A DNA stretch of 10,306 nucleotides from Treponema sp. (lineage in GTDB: Bacteria > Spirochaetota > Spirochaetia > Treponematales > Breznakiellaceae): NCBI GenBank assembly GCA_009786495.1, contig WQTB01000002.1, positions 6,003 to 16,308 of the forward strand. Reading direction: 5' to 3'. Shown piece after piece: positions 1 to 4,973 of this stretch. Within the stretch, counting starts at the first letter, position 1, and each line of letters begins with the position of its first letter. The notes below the pieces were generated by a model. It did not search any database, was not told the DNA's origin, and saw only the letters and a list, made by a program, of their open reading frames with translations. The translations under genes were made by a program, and so were the position numbers.

Positions 1-1505
1 TTAATAACAGGTTTTTTGGCGCCGTGACGCTGTTCAAGATTCATCATCATTGTAAGCGGAATGCCGCCTGCAATCCATTGATCCGCGGGTAATGTAAGAT
101 TTTTTATGCTGGAAATATAGCCAGTAAGACCTGCCGCGACAAGAACAAAAGCGCTGTAGCCAAGGCTGTAACAGTAATCCGCGTCAAAGTTAGAAGGAAA
201 GGCGCATCTTCCTTCGTATCCGAAAAAATGCGTAAGCGCGCTGAACTTTCCGCAGTATTTGCCGTTCTCTTTCATTACTTGCAATTTTTTTTCGACCATG
301 CCGGTTAAAAGTTTTTCTGTTTCGATTCTGGAAACCTGAACGTTTCCGTGCGGGTCCCTGTCCATTAAAAACTGGCTTGCAATTTCAGGCGGCAGAGATT
401 CCATTACCATGTACGAATCCCCGCTGATGCGCGTTGAAAGCCAGTATAACTGATCTATAAAATTTGTGTTAGCTGCAAATGATTTTTCTTCTTCTGCGAT
501 TGCGTCGTTAAGCTCTCCGATTAATTTTTTTATTTCAGGGATAAATTCAACAAGGCCTTCAGGGATCAAAATAATGCCGAAATTGTCGCCGTTTGCGGCG
601 CGGTGCGCGATGGAAGAGCAAATCTGATCCGTTATCTGATCGAGCGACATTTCCTTCGCCTCGACTTCTTCAGAGATAAGGCAGATATTAGGCTGTGTCT
701 GGAACGCGCATTCAAGCGCGATGTGGCTTGCCGCCCGCCCCATAAGTTTGATGAAATGCCAGTATTTTTTCGCGCTGTTTGTATCGCGGCAAAGGTTGCC
801 TATAAGCTCTGAATATGTTTTACATGCAGTGTCAAAACCGAATGACGTTTCAATATTTTCGTTTTTTAGATCGCCGTCTATGGTTTTCGGGCAGCCGATT
901 ACCTGAATATGCGTCTTGTTTTCGATAAAGTATTCCGCTAAAAGCGCGGCGTTGGTATTTGAATCATCGCCGCCGATTACCACAATCGCGTCAAGCTCAA
1001 GTTTTTTCGCGGTTTCCATTGACGAAGCGAACTGCTGCGGCGTTTCAATTTTTGTACGTCCCGATCCAATAATGTCAAAGCCGCCTGTGTTTCTGTACTT
1101 GCCGATAATGTCCTTTGTAAGCTCGACAGTTTTGTTGTCGACAAGTCCGCCGGGTCCGCCCTTGAATCCAATCAGCGTAGAATCGCTGTTTCCGCTCTTT
1201 AATCCGTCAAATAAACCGGCTATTACATTATGCCCGCCCGGAGCCTGGCCTCCTGAAAGTATTACGCCGACTTTTAATTTGCGTTTTAAATCCGCGTTTT
1301 GCTCCGCCTGCTTTCTTTTTTTTGTAAAACTTATTATGGGCTTGCCGTACGTGTTCTTAAAAATTCCGCGGAGTTCTTCCATGTCAGAGATTGACTGCGT
1401 AGGGGAGCCGTGTTCTATCGAAATATCTTCGATAGAACCTAAAAGGCTTGAAGGCAGTTTCGGTTTATATTCGTATCGAACCTTCTGTAACGCGGATATA
1501 TCCAT
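1..1505 (-). CDS. pfp: Diphosphate--fructose-6-phosphate 1-phosphotransferase (PPi-PFK), 3' end outside window
   Basis: Glycolytic enzyme that reversibly phosphorylates fructose-6-phosphate with pyrophosphate instead of ATP, in the cytoplasm. The reverse strand reads open for 501 codons from ATG at 1505-1503 to the window edge, so only the C-terminus is missing. Visible motifs: the phosphate-binding loop [12 protein letters not shown] (about residues 83-94), GGDDSN (178-183), [10 protein letters not shown] (206-215) and MGRAASH (255-261). The second Asp of GGDD and the TIDGDL motif are hallmarks of PPi-dependent rather than ATP-dependent enzymes. The N-terminal extension of about 75 residues before the first loop fits the long PPi-PFK clade found in spirochaetes and plants. 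The start is supported by GGGAG about 7 nt upstream. The gene lies downstream of the small ribosomal-protein-like gene on the same strand, 146 nt away. A perfect 11-bp inverted repeat sits in codons 23-31. Confidence 0.95.
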   Translation of the reverse strand, partial: MDISALQKVRYEYKPKLPSSLLGSIEDISIEHGSPTQSISDMEELRGIFKNTYGKPIISFTKKRKQAEQNADLKRKLKVGVILSGGQAPGGHNVIAGLFDGLKSGNSDSTLIGFKGGPGGLVDNKTVELTKDIIGKYRNTGGFDIIGSGRTKIETPQQFASSMETAKKLELDAIVVIGGDDSNTNAALLAEYFIENKTHIQVIGCPKTIDGDLKNENIETSFGFDTACKTYSELIGNLCRDTNSAKKYWHFIKLMGRAASHIALECAFQTQPNICLISEEVEAKEMSLDQITDQICSSIAHRAANGDNFGIILIPEGLVEFIPEIKKLIGELNDAIAEEEKSFAANTNFIDQLYWLSTRISGDSYMVMESLPPEIASQFLMDRDPHGNVQVSRIETEKLLTGMVEKKLQVMKENGKYCGKFSALTHFFGYEGRCAFPSNFDADYCYSLGYSAFVLVAAGLTGYISSIKNLTLPADQWIAGGIPLTMMMNLEQRHGAKKPVI

Positions 1506-1594
1506 GGTTTCTCCCGATATTTTATATTAACAATTTAAACAGATAAACTGAAACTAACCGGATTTACATAGTAATAAAAATAAAACAACAAATT

Positions 1595-1650
1595 CTTAAA
1601 CATCAAACAATAAAGCGAAGTTTTATAAAAATCCTGTTTTAATGTTTAAG
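1595..1650 (-). terminator. AT-rich inverted repeat between the bS22-like gene and pfp; possible terminator or mRNA 3' structure
   Basis: CTTAAACAT at 1595-1603 is exactly complementary to ATGTTTAAG at 1642-1650, with partial pairing continuing inward and a small inner ATAAA/TTTAT stem around a TTCG-containing loop. Read on the minus strand it begins one base after the stop codon of the 29-aa gene and is followed by a T-rich tract (TTTGTTGTTTTATTTTTATT). The stem is AT-rich and the loop long, so it is not a textbook terminator. It may be a weak terminator, a 3'-end protecting structure or chance. Confidence 0.3.
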
Positions 1651-1651
1651 T

Positions 1652-1741
1652 TTATTTGCTCTTGTGTCTGTTTTTTCGCAGTTTTTTCTTGCGTTTATGA
1701 GTGGCGATTTTTCGTAGTTTACGCTTTCTTCCGCAGGGCAC
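1652..1741 (-). CDS. Tiny basic AURKAIP1/COX24-domain protein, bS22/mS38-like small-subunit ribosomal protein
   Basis: A 29-residue, extremely basic peptide beginning MPCGRKRKLRKIATHKR, with 16 Lys/Arg and 2 His and no acidic residue. It starts at GTG (1741-1739) and stops at TAA (1654-1652). AGGAG lies 6 nt before the GTG and a strong sigma70-type promoter sits further upstream, so it is a real gene despite its size. From memory, the pattern G-R/K-KRK...ATHKRKK.LRKNRHK matches very short bacterial proteins annotated as AURKAIP1/COX24 domain-containing. These are related to the C-terminus of mitochondrial mS38 and to mycobacterial bS22, which bind small-subunit rRNA near the decoding region. 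The role here as a small ribosomal protein is therefore family inference. It precedes pfp on the same strand, separated by an AT-rich inverted repeat. Alternatives such as bTHX or bL36 fit less well: there is no zinc-ligand pattern and the motif order differs. Confidence 0.85.
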   Translation of the reverse strand: MPCGRKRKLRKIATHKRKKKLRKNRHKSK

Positions 1742-1752
1742 TTAACTCTCCT
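1742..1752 (-). promoter_or_regulatory. Strong Shine-Dalgarno fixing the GTG start of the bS22-like gene
   Basis: Read on the minus strand, AGGAGAG is followed by TTAA and then GTG. The six-nucleotide gap from AGGAG to GTG is optimal. This site decides the start codon, because no ATG lies in frame nearby. Confidence 0.8.
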
Positions 1753-1790
1753 AGGATGGTGGAATGAAAACCGGCACAAGCCGTAGTTTG

Positions 1791-1819
1791 ATTATGCAGC
1801 AGGGAATTAAAAAGGTCAA
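1791..1819 (-). promoter_or_regulatory. Sigma70-type promoter for the bS22-like gene
   Basis: On the minus strand TTGACC (1819-1814, 5/6 match) is separated by exactly 17 nt from CATAAT (1796-1791, 5/6 match). The predicted transcript starts near 1784, giving a leader of about 40 nt. The leader carries a small CGGC-ACAA-GCCG hairpin (1772-1783) ahead of the Shine-Dalgarno. Confidence 0.7.
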
Positions 1820-1851
1820 TAGCAGTAAACGCTGCGCCTGATTTTCATGTC

Positions 1852-1880
1852 TTGTCATAAAAAAGCGATCACAGTACACT
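1852..1880 (+). promoter_or_regulatory. Candidate promoter for the nitroreductase gene
   Basis: TTGTCA (1852-1857, 5/6) is followed after 17 nt by TACACT (1875-1880, 4/6). The expected start point, about 1887, would leave a leader of only about 7 nt before ATG 1894. This agrees with the absence of a Shine-Dalgarno there. It is divergent from the promoter of the bS22-like gene, with the two -35 boxes 32 nt apart. Confidence 0.45.
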
Positions 1881-1893
1881 TTTGATAATAAAT

Positions 1894-2481
1894 ATGACTG
1901 ATAATCAAAAAACTGTTTTAAATGCAATTTTTTCAAGACGAAGCATCCGCCGTTATATCAGTGATAAACCTGTCGAAAAAGAAAAAATCGCTGTACTTTT
2001 AGAAACCGCAATGGCGGCTCCTTCTGCATGCAATCTTCAGCCGTGGGAATTTATCATTGTGTCGGACAAAAACATGCTTTTGCAGCTTTCAGACTCCATG
2101 CAGTCAAAAATCAACGCGCCTTTGGCGATGGTGATATGCGCAAACACGTCAAATATTCCCTGGGAAGGGCAGGGCTGGAGGATCGATCTAAGCGCCGCAG
2201 TTCAAAATATGCTGATTGCGGCAGAAGCGATGGATTTAGGCTCGTTATGGATAGGTTCGCACGATGAAGAAAAAATACGCGCGCTTTTTAATATACCAAA
2301 ACATATTTGTTTAATGAGCGTCGTATACTTTGGGTATCCTGATGAAAAAAAGCCAGCGGGAACAAGATATACAGAAGAAGCCGTCTATTTTGAAAAATAC
2401 GATCCGTCAAGAAAAAGACAAATGCGGACAATGGAAATGCTCTCTGATTTATCCGTGAAGCCCGCAGAATCATTGAAATAA
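1894..2481 (+). CDS. Nitroreductase family protein (FMN-dependent oxidoreductase)
   Basis: A 195-residue member of the nitroreductase family, flavoenzymes that use FMN and NAD(P)H to reduce nitro compounds, quinones or similar acceptors in the cytoplasm; the physiological substrate cannot be told from sequence. The N-terminal FMN phosphate-binding signature SRRSIRRY is near residues 14-21, followed by the family motif ETAMAAPSACNLQPWEFIIV (about residues 43-62). The C-terminal half has the typical AAVQNMLIAAEAMDLGSLWIG segment and the GYPDEKKP turn. I chose ATG 1894. An in-frame TTG at 1882 would add four residues, but neither start has a clear Shine-Dalgarno and the candidate promoter overlaps this spot, suggesting a very short leader. 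The length is normal for the short subfamily. It is a single gene, followed after about 50 nt by tRNA-Glu with its own promoter. Confidence 0.9.
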   Translation: MTDNQKTVLNAIFSRRSIRRYISDKPVEKEKIAVLLETAMAAPSACNLQPWEFIIVSDKNMLLQLSDSMQSKINAPLAMVICANTSNIPWEGQGWRIDLSAAVQNMLIAAEAMDLGSLWIGSHDEEKIRALFNIPKHICLMSVVYFGYPDEKKPAGTRYTEEAVYFEKYDPSRKRQMRTMEMLSDLSVKPAESLK

Positions 2482-2485
2482 GCTC

Positions 2486-2514
2486 TTGACTATTTACAGG
2501 GATTTATATATATT
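2486..2514 (+). promoter_or_regulatory. Sigma70-type promoter of tRNA-Glu
   Basis: TTGACT (2486-2491, 5/6) and TATATT (2509-2514, 5/6) are spaced by exactly 17 nt. The predicted start is near 2521, about 12 nt before the mature tRNA 5' end. It begins 5 nt after the nitroreductase stop codon, so the tRNA is transcribed independently. Confidence 0.75.
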
Positions 2515-2532
2515 CAGCTAAAGTAATAGAAA

Positions 2533-2604
2533 GTCTCCATCGTCTAGCGGTTAGGACACCGGGTTTTCATCCCGGCAACCGGGGTTCGATTCCCCGTGGA
2601 GATG
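2533..2604 (+). tRNA. tRNA-Glu (anticodon UUC)
   Basis: A 72-nt tRNA with all arms. The acceptor stem is GTCTCCA/TGGAGAT, with a G-U first pair as the only wobble. The D arm is GTC..GAC with AGCGGTTAG. The anticodon stem is CCGGG/CCCGG with loop TTTTCAT (anticodon TTC). The variable loop is CAAC, the T arm is CGGGG-TTCGATT-CCCCG, and the discriminator is G. CCA is not encoded, so it must be added by nucleotidyltransferase. The last 18 nt are repeated exactly at 2811-2828. Confidence 0.97.
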
Positions 2605-2605
2605 T

Positions 2606-2637
2606 AATAAAAAAGAGCGCAAGCGCTCTTTTTTATT
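2606..2637 (+). terminator. Intrinsic terminator of tRNA-Glu (copy A)
   Basis: A perfect 15-nt inverted repeat with arms AATAAAAAAGAGCGC and GCGCTCTTTTTTATT around AA. The GC-rich core GAGCGC/GCGCTC is flanked by A and T runs, so it can terminate in both directions. It starts two bases after the tRNA. Confidence 0.9.
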
Positions 2638-2639
2638 CA

Positions 2640-2662
2640 GAAGTTTCGCGTAGCGAAACTTC
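2640..2662. repeat. Perfect palindromic hairpin in repeat copy A
   Basis: Arms GAAGTTTCGC and GCGAAACTTC (10 bp) around the loop GTA. The identical hairpin occurs in copy B at 2864-2886. It lies just after the terminator and has no poly-T tract of its own; its function is unknown. Confidence 0.85.
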
Positions 2663-2742
2663 ATGCCTTTGATTAATTCGGGGAATCGAAACGGAGCGCT
2701 TCTATTATAATGCTAAGGCGTAAGCCTTTATAAAAAAAGCAA

Positions 2743-2810
2743 GCGCAGGATGCGCTTGGAAGCGCGCAGGCGGCCTGAAGGGAGTAAACAGGATGTTTAC
2801 GACCGAAAGG
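2743..2810. repeat. 68-nt spacer made of three short hairpins
   Basis: This segment lies between the two direct-repeat copies and is not duplicated. Its hairpins are 2741-2757 (arms AAGCGCA/TGCGCTT, loop GGA), 2767-2777 (CAGGC/GCCTG around G) and 2784-2800 (GTAAACA/TGTTTAC, loop GGA). The first and third share the core CAGGATG on different outer stems, which looks like a designed or repeat-derived structure rather than coding DNA. I see no gene in it. Confidence 0.7.
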
Positions 2811-2829
2811 CGATTCCCCGTGGAGATGT

Positions 2830-2861
2830 AATAAAAAAGAGCGCAAGCGCTCTTTTTTATT
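2830..2861. terminator. Second copy of the intrinsic terminator, upstream of scpA
   Basis: Identical to the tRNA-Glu terminator, with the same 15-nt arms. It would block any read-through from the tRNA or the spacer and insulate the scpA promoter about 65 nt downstream. Confidence 0.8.
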
Positions 2862-2863
2862 TA

Positions 2864-2886
2864 GAAGTTTCGCGTAGCGAAACTTC
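2864..2886. repeat. Perfect palindromic hairpin in repeat copy B
   Basis: Same 10-bp arms and GTA loop as the copy at 2640-2662, with no mismatch between the copies. Confidence 0.85.
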
Positions 2887-2926
2887 ATGCCTTTGATTGA
2901 TTCGGGGAATCGAAACGGAGCGCTTC

Positions 2927-2935
2927 TGTTATAAT
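2927..2935 (+). promoter_or_regulatory. Extended -10 promoter element upstream of scpA
   Basis: TGTTATAAT is a perfect extended -10 (TG-N-TATAAT). No good -35 is visible at 16-18 nt, which extended -10 promoters tolerate. Transcription would start near 2942 with a leader of about 34 nt. Copy A has A instead of G at the matching place (2704), so it has TATAAT but lacks the TG. Confidence 0.55.
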
Positions 2936-2975
2936 GCTAAGGCGTAAACCTTTACAAAAAAGCAAATATTGAAAT

Positions 2976-3698
2976 ATGGAAACAAAACATGAAGCGGCGC
3001 AGAGCGCGCATAATTTCAAGCTGAATGAATTCGAAGGCCCCCTTGATCTCCTTCTTTACATGATCCGGAAAAACGAAATCAATATTTACGACATCCCGAT
3101 AGCCGAGATAACGGAACAGTACATCGATTACCTTCAGAACGCGCAGATCATGGATTTGGACGATCTTACAGGTTTTCATTCAATGGCTGCGACTTTATTG
3201 TATATAAAAAGCCGTACGCTGCTGCCTGTGGAAATGGAAGACGATTACGGCGAAGATCCAAGGGCTGAACTTGTCGATCGCTTAATCGAATATCAAAAGT
3301 ATAAAAAACTGTCCGCGCTGATGGAAGAAAAGGAAAAAGAAAGCGAATGGGTGATAGAACGCCGCCGTCTTCAACATAATCTGCCTTTCGCGGATGATGA
3401 TATGTGGGAAAAAGTTGACATTTGGGATTTACTTAAAACATTTTCCACTTTAACTGTCAATCTTTCAGCGGAAAGAATTATCGATCTTTATGAAGAAGTT
3501 TCCGTAAATGAAAAAACGACACTGCTTTACGAGCTTCTGGAAAATAACGGCGAGTGCAGATTTACGGAACTTATTACCCATTCAGGCGCCATGGAAATAG
3601 TCTGTTCGTTTCTTGCTGTTCTTGAAGCCGCGAAAATGCGCCTTATAATACTCTTTCAAAACCGCCTTTTTGGTGATATTCTTATCAGACCCAAGTAA
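2976..3698 (+). CDS. scpA: Segregation and condensation protein A
   Basis: Kleisin subunit that bridges the SMC ATPase heads and binds ScpB, forming the SMC-ScpAB complex that compacts and segregates the chromosome. The 240-residue product has the ScpA N-terminal signature EFEGPLDLLLYMIRKNEINI (about residues 18-37), followed by DIPIAEITEQYIDYL and LLYIKSRTLLP. There is an acidic/charged middle and a C-terminal winged-helix tail ending LFGDILIRPK. Length is normal for the family. The ATG is chosen because the homologous core begins about 17 residues later and no better in-frame start with a ribosome-binding site is visible; the Shine-Dalgarno is weak. The gene ends 5 nt before scpB, and the pair heads the plus-strand gene cluster. 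Its promoter appears to be the extended -10 inside repeat copy B. Confidence 0.93.
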   Translation: METKHEAAQSAHNFKLNEFEGPLDLLLYMIRKNEINIYDIPIAEITEQYIDYLQNAQIMDLDDLTGFHSMAATLLYIKSRTLLPVEMEDDYGEDPRAELVDRLIEYQKYKKLSALMEEKEKESEWVIERRRLQHNLPFADDDMWEKVDIWDLLKTFSTLTVNLSAERIIDLYEEVSVNEKTTLLYELLENNGECRFTELITHSGAMEIVCSFLAVLEAAKMRLIILFQNRLFGDILIRPK

Positions 3699-3703
3699 AC
3701 AAA

Positions 3704-4258
3704 ATGACAAAAAATATTGAAAAAGAAACCGCCCTTGTCGAAGCAATACTGTACATGGAAGGCGATCCGGTTGATGAAGATTCCATTTCCCAGACAGGCG
3801 GACTGTCAAGGGACGCGGTGAAAGCCGCTCTGGAAAATCTAAAAGAGAAATATAACGCGCATGACTGCGGCCTTGAACTTTCAAATGCTGACGGAAAATA
3901 TTCAATCTTTATCAAGCGTGAATATTGGGATAACTTAAAAGAAAAATACGGCAAAAAAAATGAAGGTAAAATTTCCCGCGCCGCAATGGAAACTCTTGCG
4001 ATTATCGCGTACAAACAGCCTGTGACGCGCGCGGAAATCGAAAAAACAAGAGGCGTGTCCGCTGACAACATGATAAAACTTTTATTGGAAAAAGATCTTA
4101 TCCGCAAAGTAGGAAAAAAAGAAATTCCAGGCGCCCCTGTCACATACGGCACTACAAAAGAATTTTTAAAAATATTTAACCTTAATTCCATTTCCGAACT
4201 TCCTAAACTCGGCGAAAGCGACATTGAAAAATTCGAGCTTGAAGGAGAGAAGTATTAG
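3704..4258 (+). CDS. scpB: Segregation and condensation protein B
   Basis: Partner of ScpA in the SMC condensin complex; it dimerises and uses winged-helix domains to hold the kleisin. The 184 residues show the N-terminal helix ALVEAILYMEGDPV, then the family signature ETLAIIAYKQPVTRAEIEKT (about residues 94-113) followed by RGVSAD, and the C-terminal GAPVTYGTTKEFLKIFNL segment. These are the two winged-helix domains in order. It starts 5 nt after the scpA stop with only a weak upstream AAG, suggesting translational coupling to scpA. Its TAG stop (4256-4258) shares a base with the apparent AUU start of the next gene. Confidence 0.93.
   Translation: MTKNIEKETALVEAILYMEGDPVDEDSISQTGGLSRDAVKAALENLKEKYNAHDCGLELSNADGKYSIFIKREYWDNLKEKYGKKNEGKISRAAMETLAIIAYKQPVTRAEIEKTRGVSADNMIKLLLEKDLIRKVGKKEIPGAPVTYGTTKEFLKIFNLNSISELPKLGESDIEKFELEGEKY
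4242..4256 (+). promoter_or_regulatory. Shine-Dalgarno and putative AUU start codon of the pseudouridine synthase gene
   Basis: AAGGAG at 4242-4247 is the best ribosome-binding site in the area. The only start-like codon in frame at the right distance is ATT at 4254-4256, six nt later. The in-frame TTG codons at 4224 and 4239 both lie upstream of the Shine-Dalgarno. The CTG at 4260 is 12 nt from it, which is too far. Confidence 0.6.
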
Positions 4259-4973
4259 GCTGCAGGTTTTTCTTTCACATGCCGGAATTGCATCAAGAAG
4301 AGCGGCTGAAGATATAATTGCCAAGGGCAGGGTTTCTGTTAACGGCATGATAATTATAGAAAAGGGAAGCAAAGTTAAAGAAGGCGATGTCATTCTTCTT
4401 GACGGAAAACCCGTTCATCCTGAAAGCCAAAAACATTATTTTGCGCTTAATAAGCCGCCGGGTTTTATATGCAGCTCAAGCGATCCGCAGGGACGTCCTT
4501 TGGCGCTCAGTCTTCTTCCGCCTGATATTAAAGAGCGGCTTTACAATGTAGGCCGCCTTGATTATCAATCCTGCGGGCTAATTTTCTTTACAAACGACGG
4601 CTCTTTCGCTTCCCGTCTTGGACACCCCGGTTCGCAGCTTGAAAAAGAATACATCGTTGAAGCGACAGGCGTAATCGGCGATGAGGTGCTTGACGCTTTT
4701 AATTCAGGCATTACAATCGATGGCATAAGCTACAAGGCAAAAAGCGCGCAAAGGACAGGGCGAAAGAGCTTAAATATTATTCTTATCGAAGGTAAAAACC
4801 GCGAGATAAGAAGAATATTTTCGCATTTTCATCTGCACCCAAGTCTGCTTCGCAGAATACGAATCGGCTCTGTAGTTCTTGGCAAACTTCTGGAAGGAAG
4901 CTCAAGATCAATTACGAATAAGGAATTAACCGGATTAAATCACACGGAGAAAATAAATGGTAATAGCGATTGA
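4254..4973 (+). CDS. 23S/16S rRNA pseudouridine synthase, RsuA/RluB/RluE/RluF family
   Basis: Isomerises a specific uridine of ribosomal RNA to pseudouridine. An N-terminal S4 RNA-binding domain (about residues 2-60: RLQVFLSHAGIASRRAAEDI and GRVSVNG) is followed by the catalytic domain. The active-site motif NVGRLDYQSCGLIFFTNDG carries the catalytic Asp at about residue 103. The later EKEYIV and GKNREIRRIFSHF motifs are also family hallmarks. RluB is the most likely member, but the target site cannot be told from sequence alone. I start the gene at ATT 4254, giving 239 residues beginning Met-Arg-Leu-Gln; a TTG at 4224 would give 249 residues. The ATT overlaps the scpB stop by one base, and the 3' end overlaps cmk by 17 nt, so translation of the three genes is probably coupled. 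Confidence 0.9.
   Translation: MRLQVFLSHAGIASRRAAEDIIAKGRVSVNGMIIIEKGSKVKEGDVILLDGKPVHPESQKHYFALNKPPGFICSSSDPQGRPLALSLLPPDIKERLYNVGRLDYQSCGLIFFTNDGSFASRLGHPGSQLEKEYIVEATGVIGDEVLDAFNSGITIDGISYKAKSAQRTGRKSLNIILIEGKNREIRRIFSHFHLHPSLLRRIRIGSVVLGKLLEGSSRSITNKELTGLNHTEKINGNSD

Larger units (their letters stand above)
2587..2742 (+). repeat. Direct repeat copy A, starting in the tRNA-Glu 3' end
   Basis: 156 nt, repeated at 2811-2965 with an offset of 224. The alignment shows five substitutions, all transitions (2638 C/T, 2675 A/G, 2704 A/G, 2724 G/A, 2731 T/C), and a one-base difference in an A run. The copy contains the last 18 nt of tRNA-Glu, a terminator hairpin, a 10-bp palindrome, a segment complementary to the tRNA T arm, a TATAAT box and an AAGGC-GTAA-GCCTT hairpin. 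Confidence 0.95.
2811..2965 (+). repeat. Direct repeat copy B, with a truncated tRNA-Glu 3' end
   Basis: 155 nt, about 96% identical to copy A. It opens with the same 18 nt that end tRNA-Glu but has no other tRNA sequence before it, so it cannot make a tRNA. It carries the duplicated terminator and palindrome and the extended -10 element, and ends 10 nt before the scpA start codon. The homology stops at GCAA, where the scpA leader diverges from the hairpin spacer that follows copy A. Confidence 0.95.

Noticed and set aside
916..1530. 204-codon plus-strand frame opposite pfp
   Set aside because: It is the antisense shadow of pfp, which has all family motifs on the other strand. The frame has no recognisable domain and a Ser/Pro-rich composition typical of a shadow.
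2587..2828. attL/attR pair of an integrated prophage or genomic island at tRNA-Glu
   Set aside because: The interval between the repeated tRNA ends is only 224 nt and holds no integrase or cargo. The identity extends about 137 nt beyond the tRNA end, much longer than a usual att core. Tandem duplication or a mini-element is more economical.
2606..2886. CRISPR-like array from the repeated hairpins
   Set aside because: There are only two copies of a long unit with dissimilar internal hairpins, no regular short repeats with unique spacers, and no cas genes.
2673..2888. 71-codon minus-strand reading frame across the repeat region
   Set aside because: It is made entirely of the palindrome, terminator, tRNA 3' fragment and hairpin row read backwards. 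A sister frame starts in copy A at the same relative place and runs antisense through tRNA-Glu. The ATG lies within the hairpin and no ribosome-binding site precedes it, so it is a repeat-derived artefact.
3685..4224. 179-codon minus-strand frame opposite scpB
   Set aside because: scpB on the plus strand has clear family signatures; this frame is its shadow.
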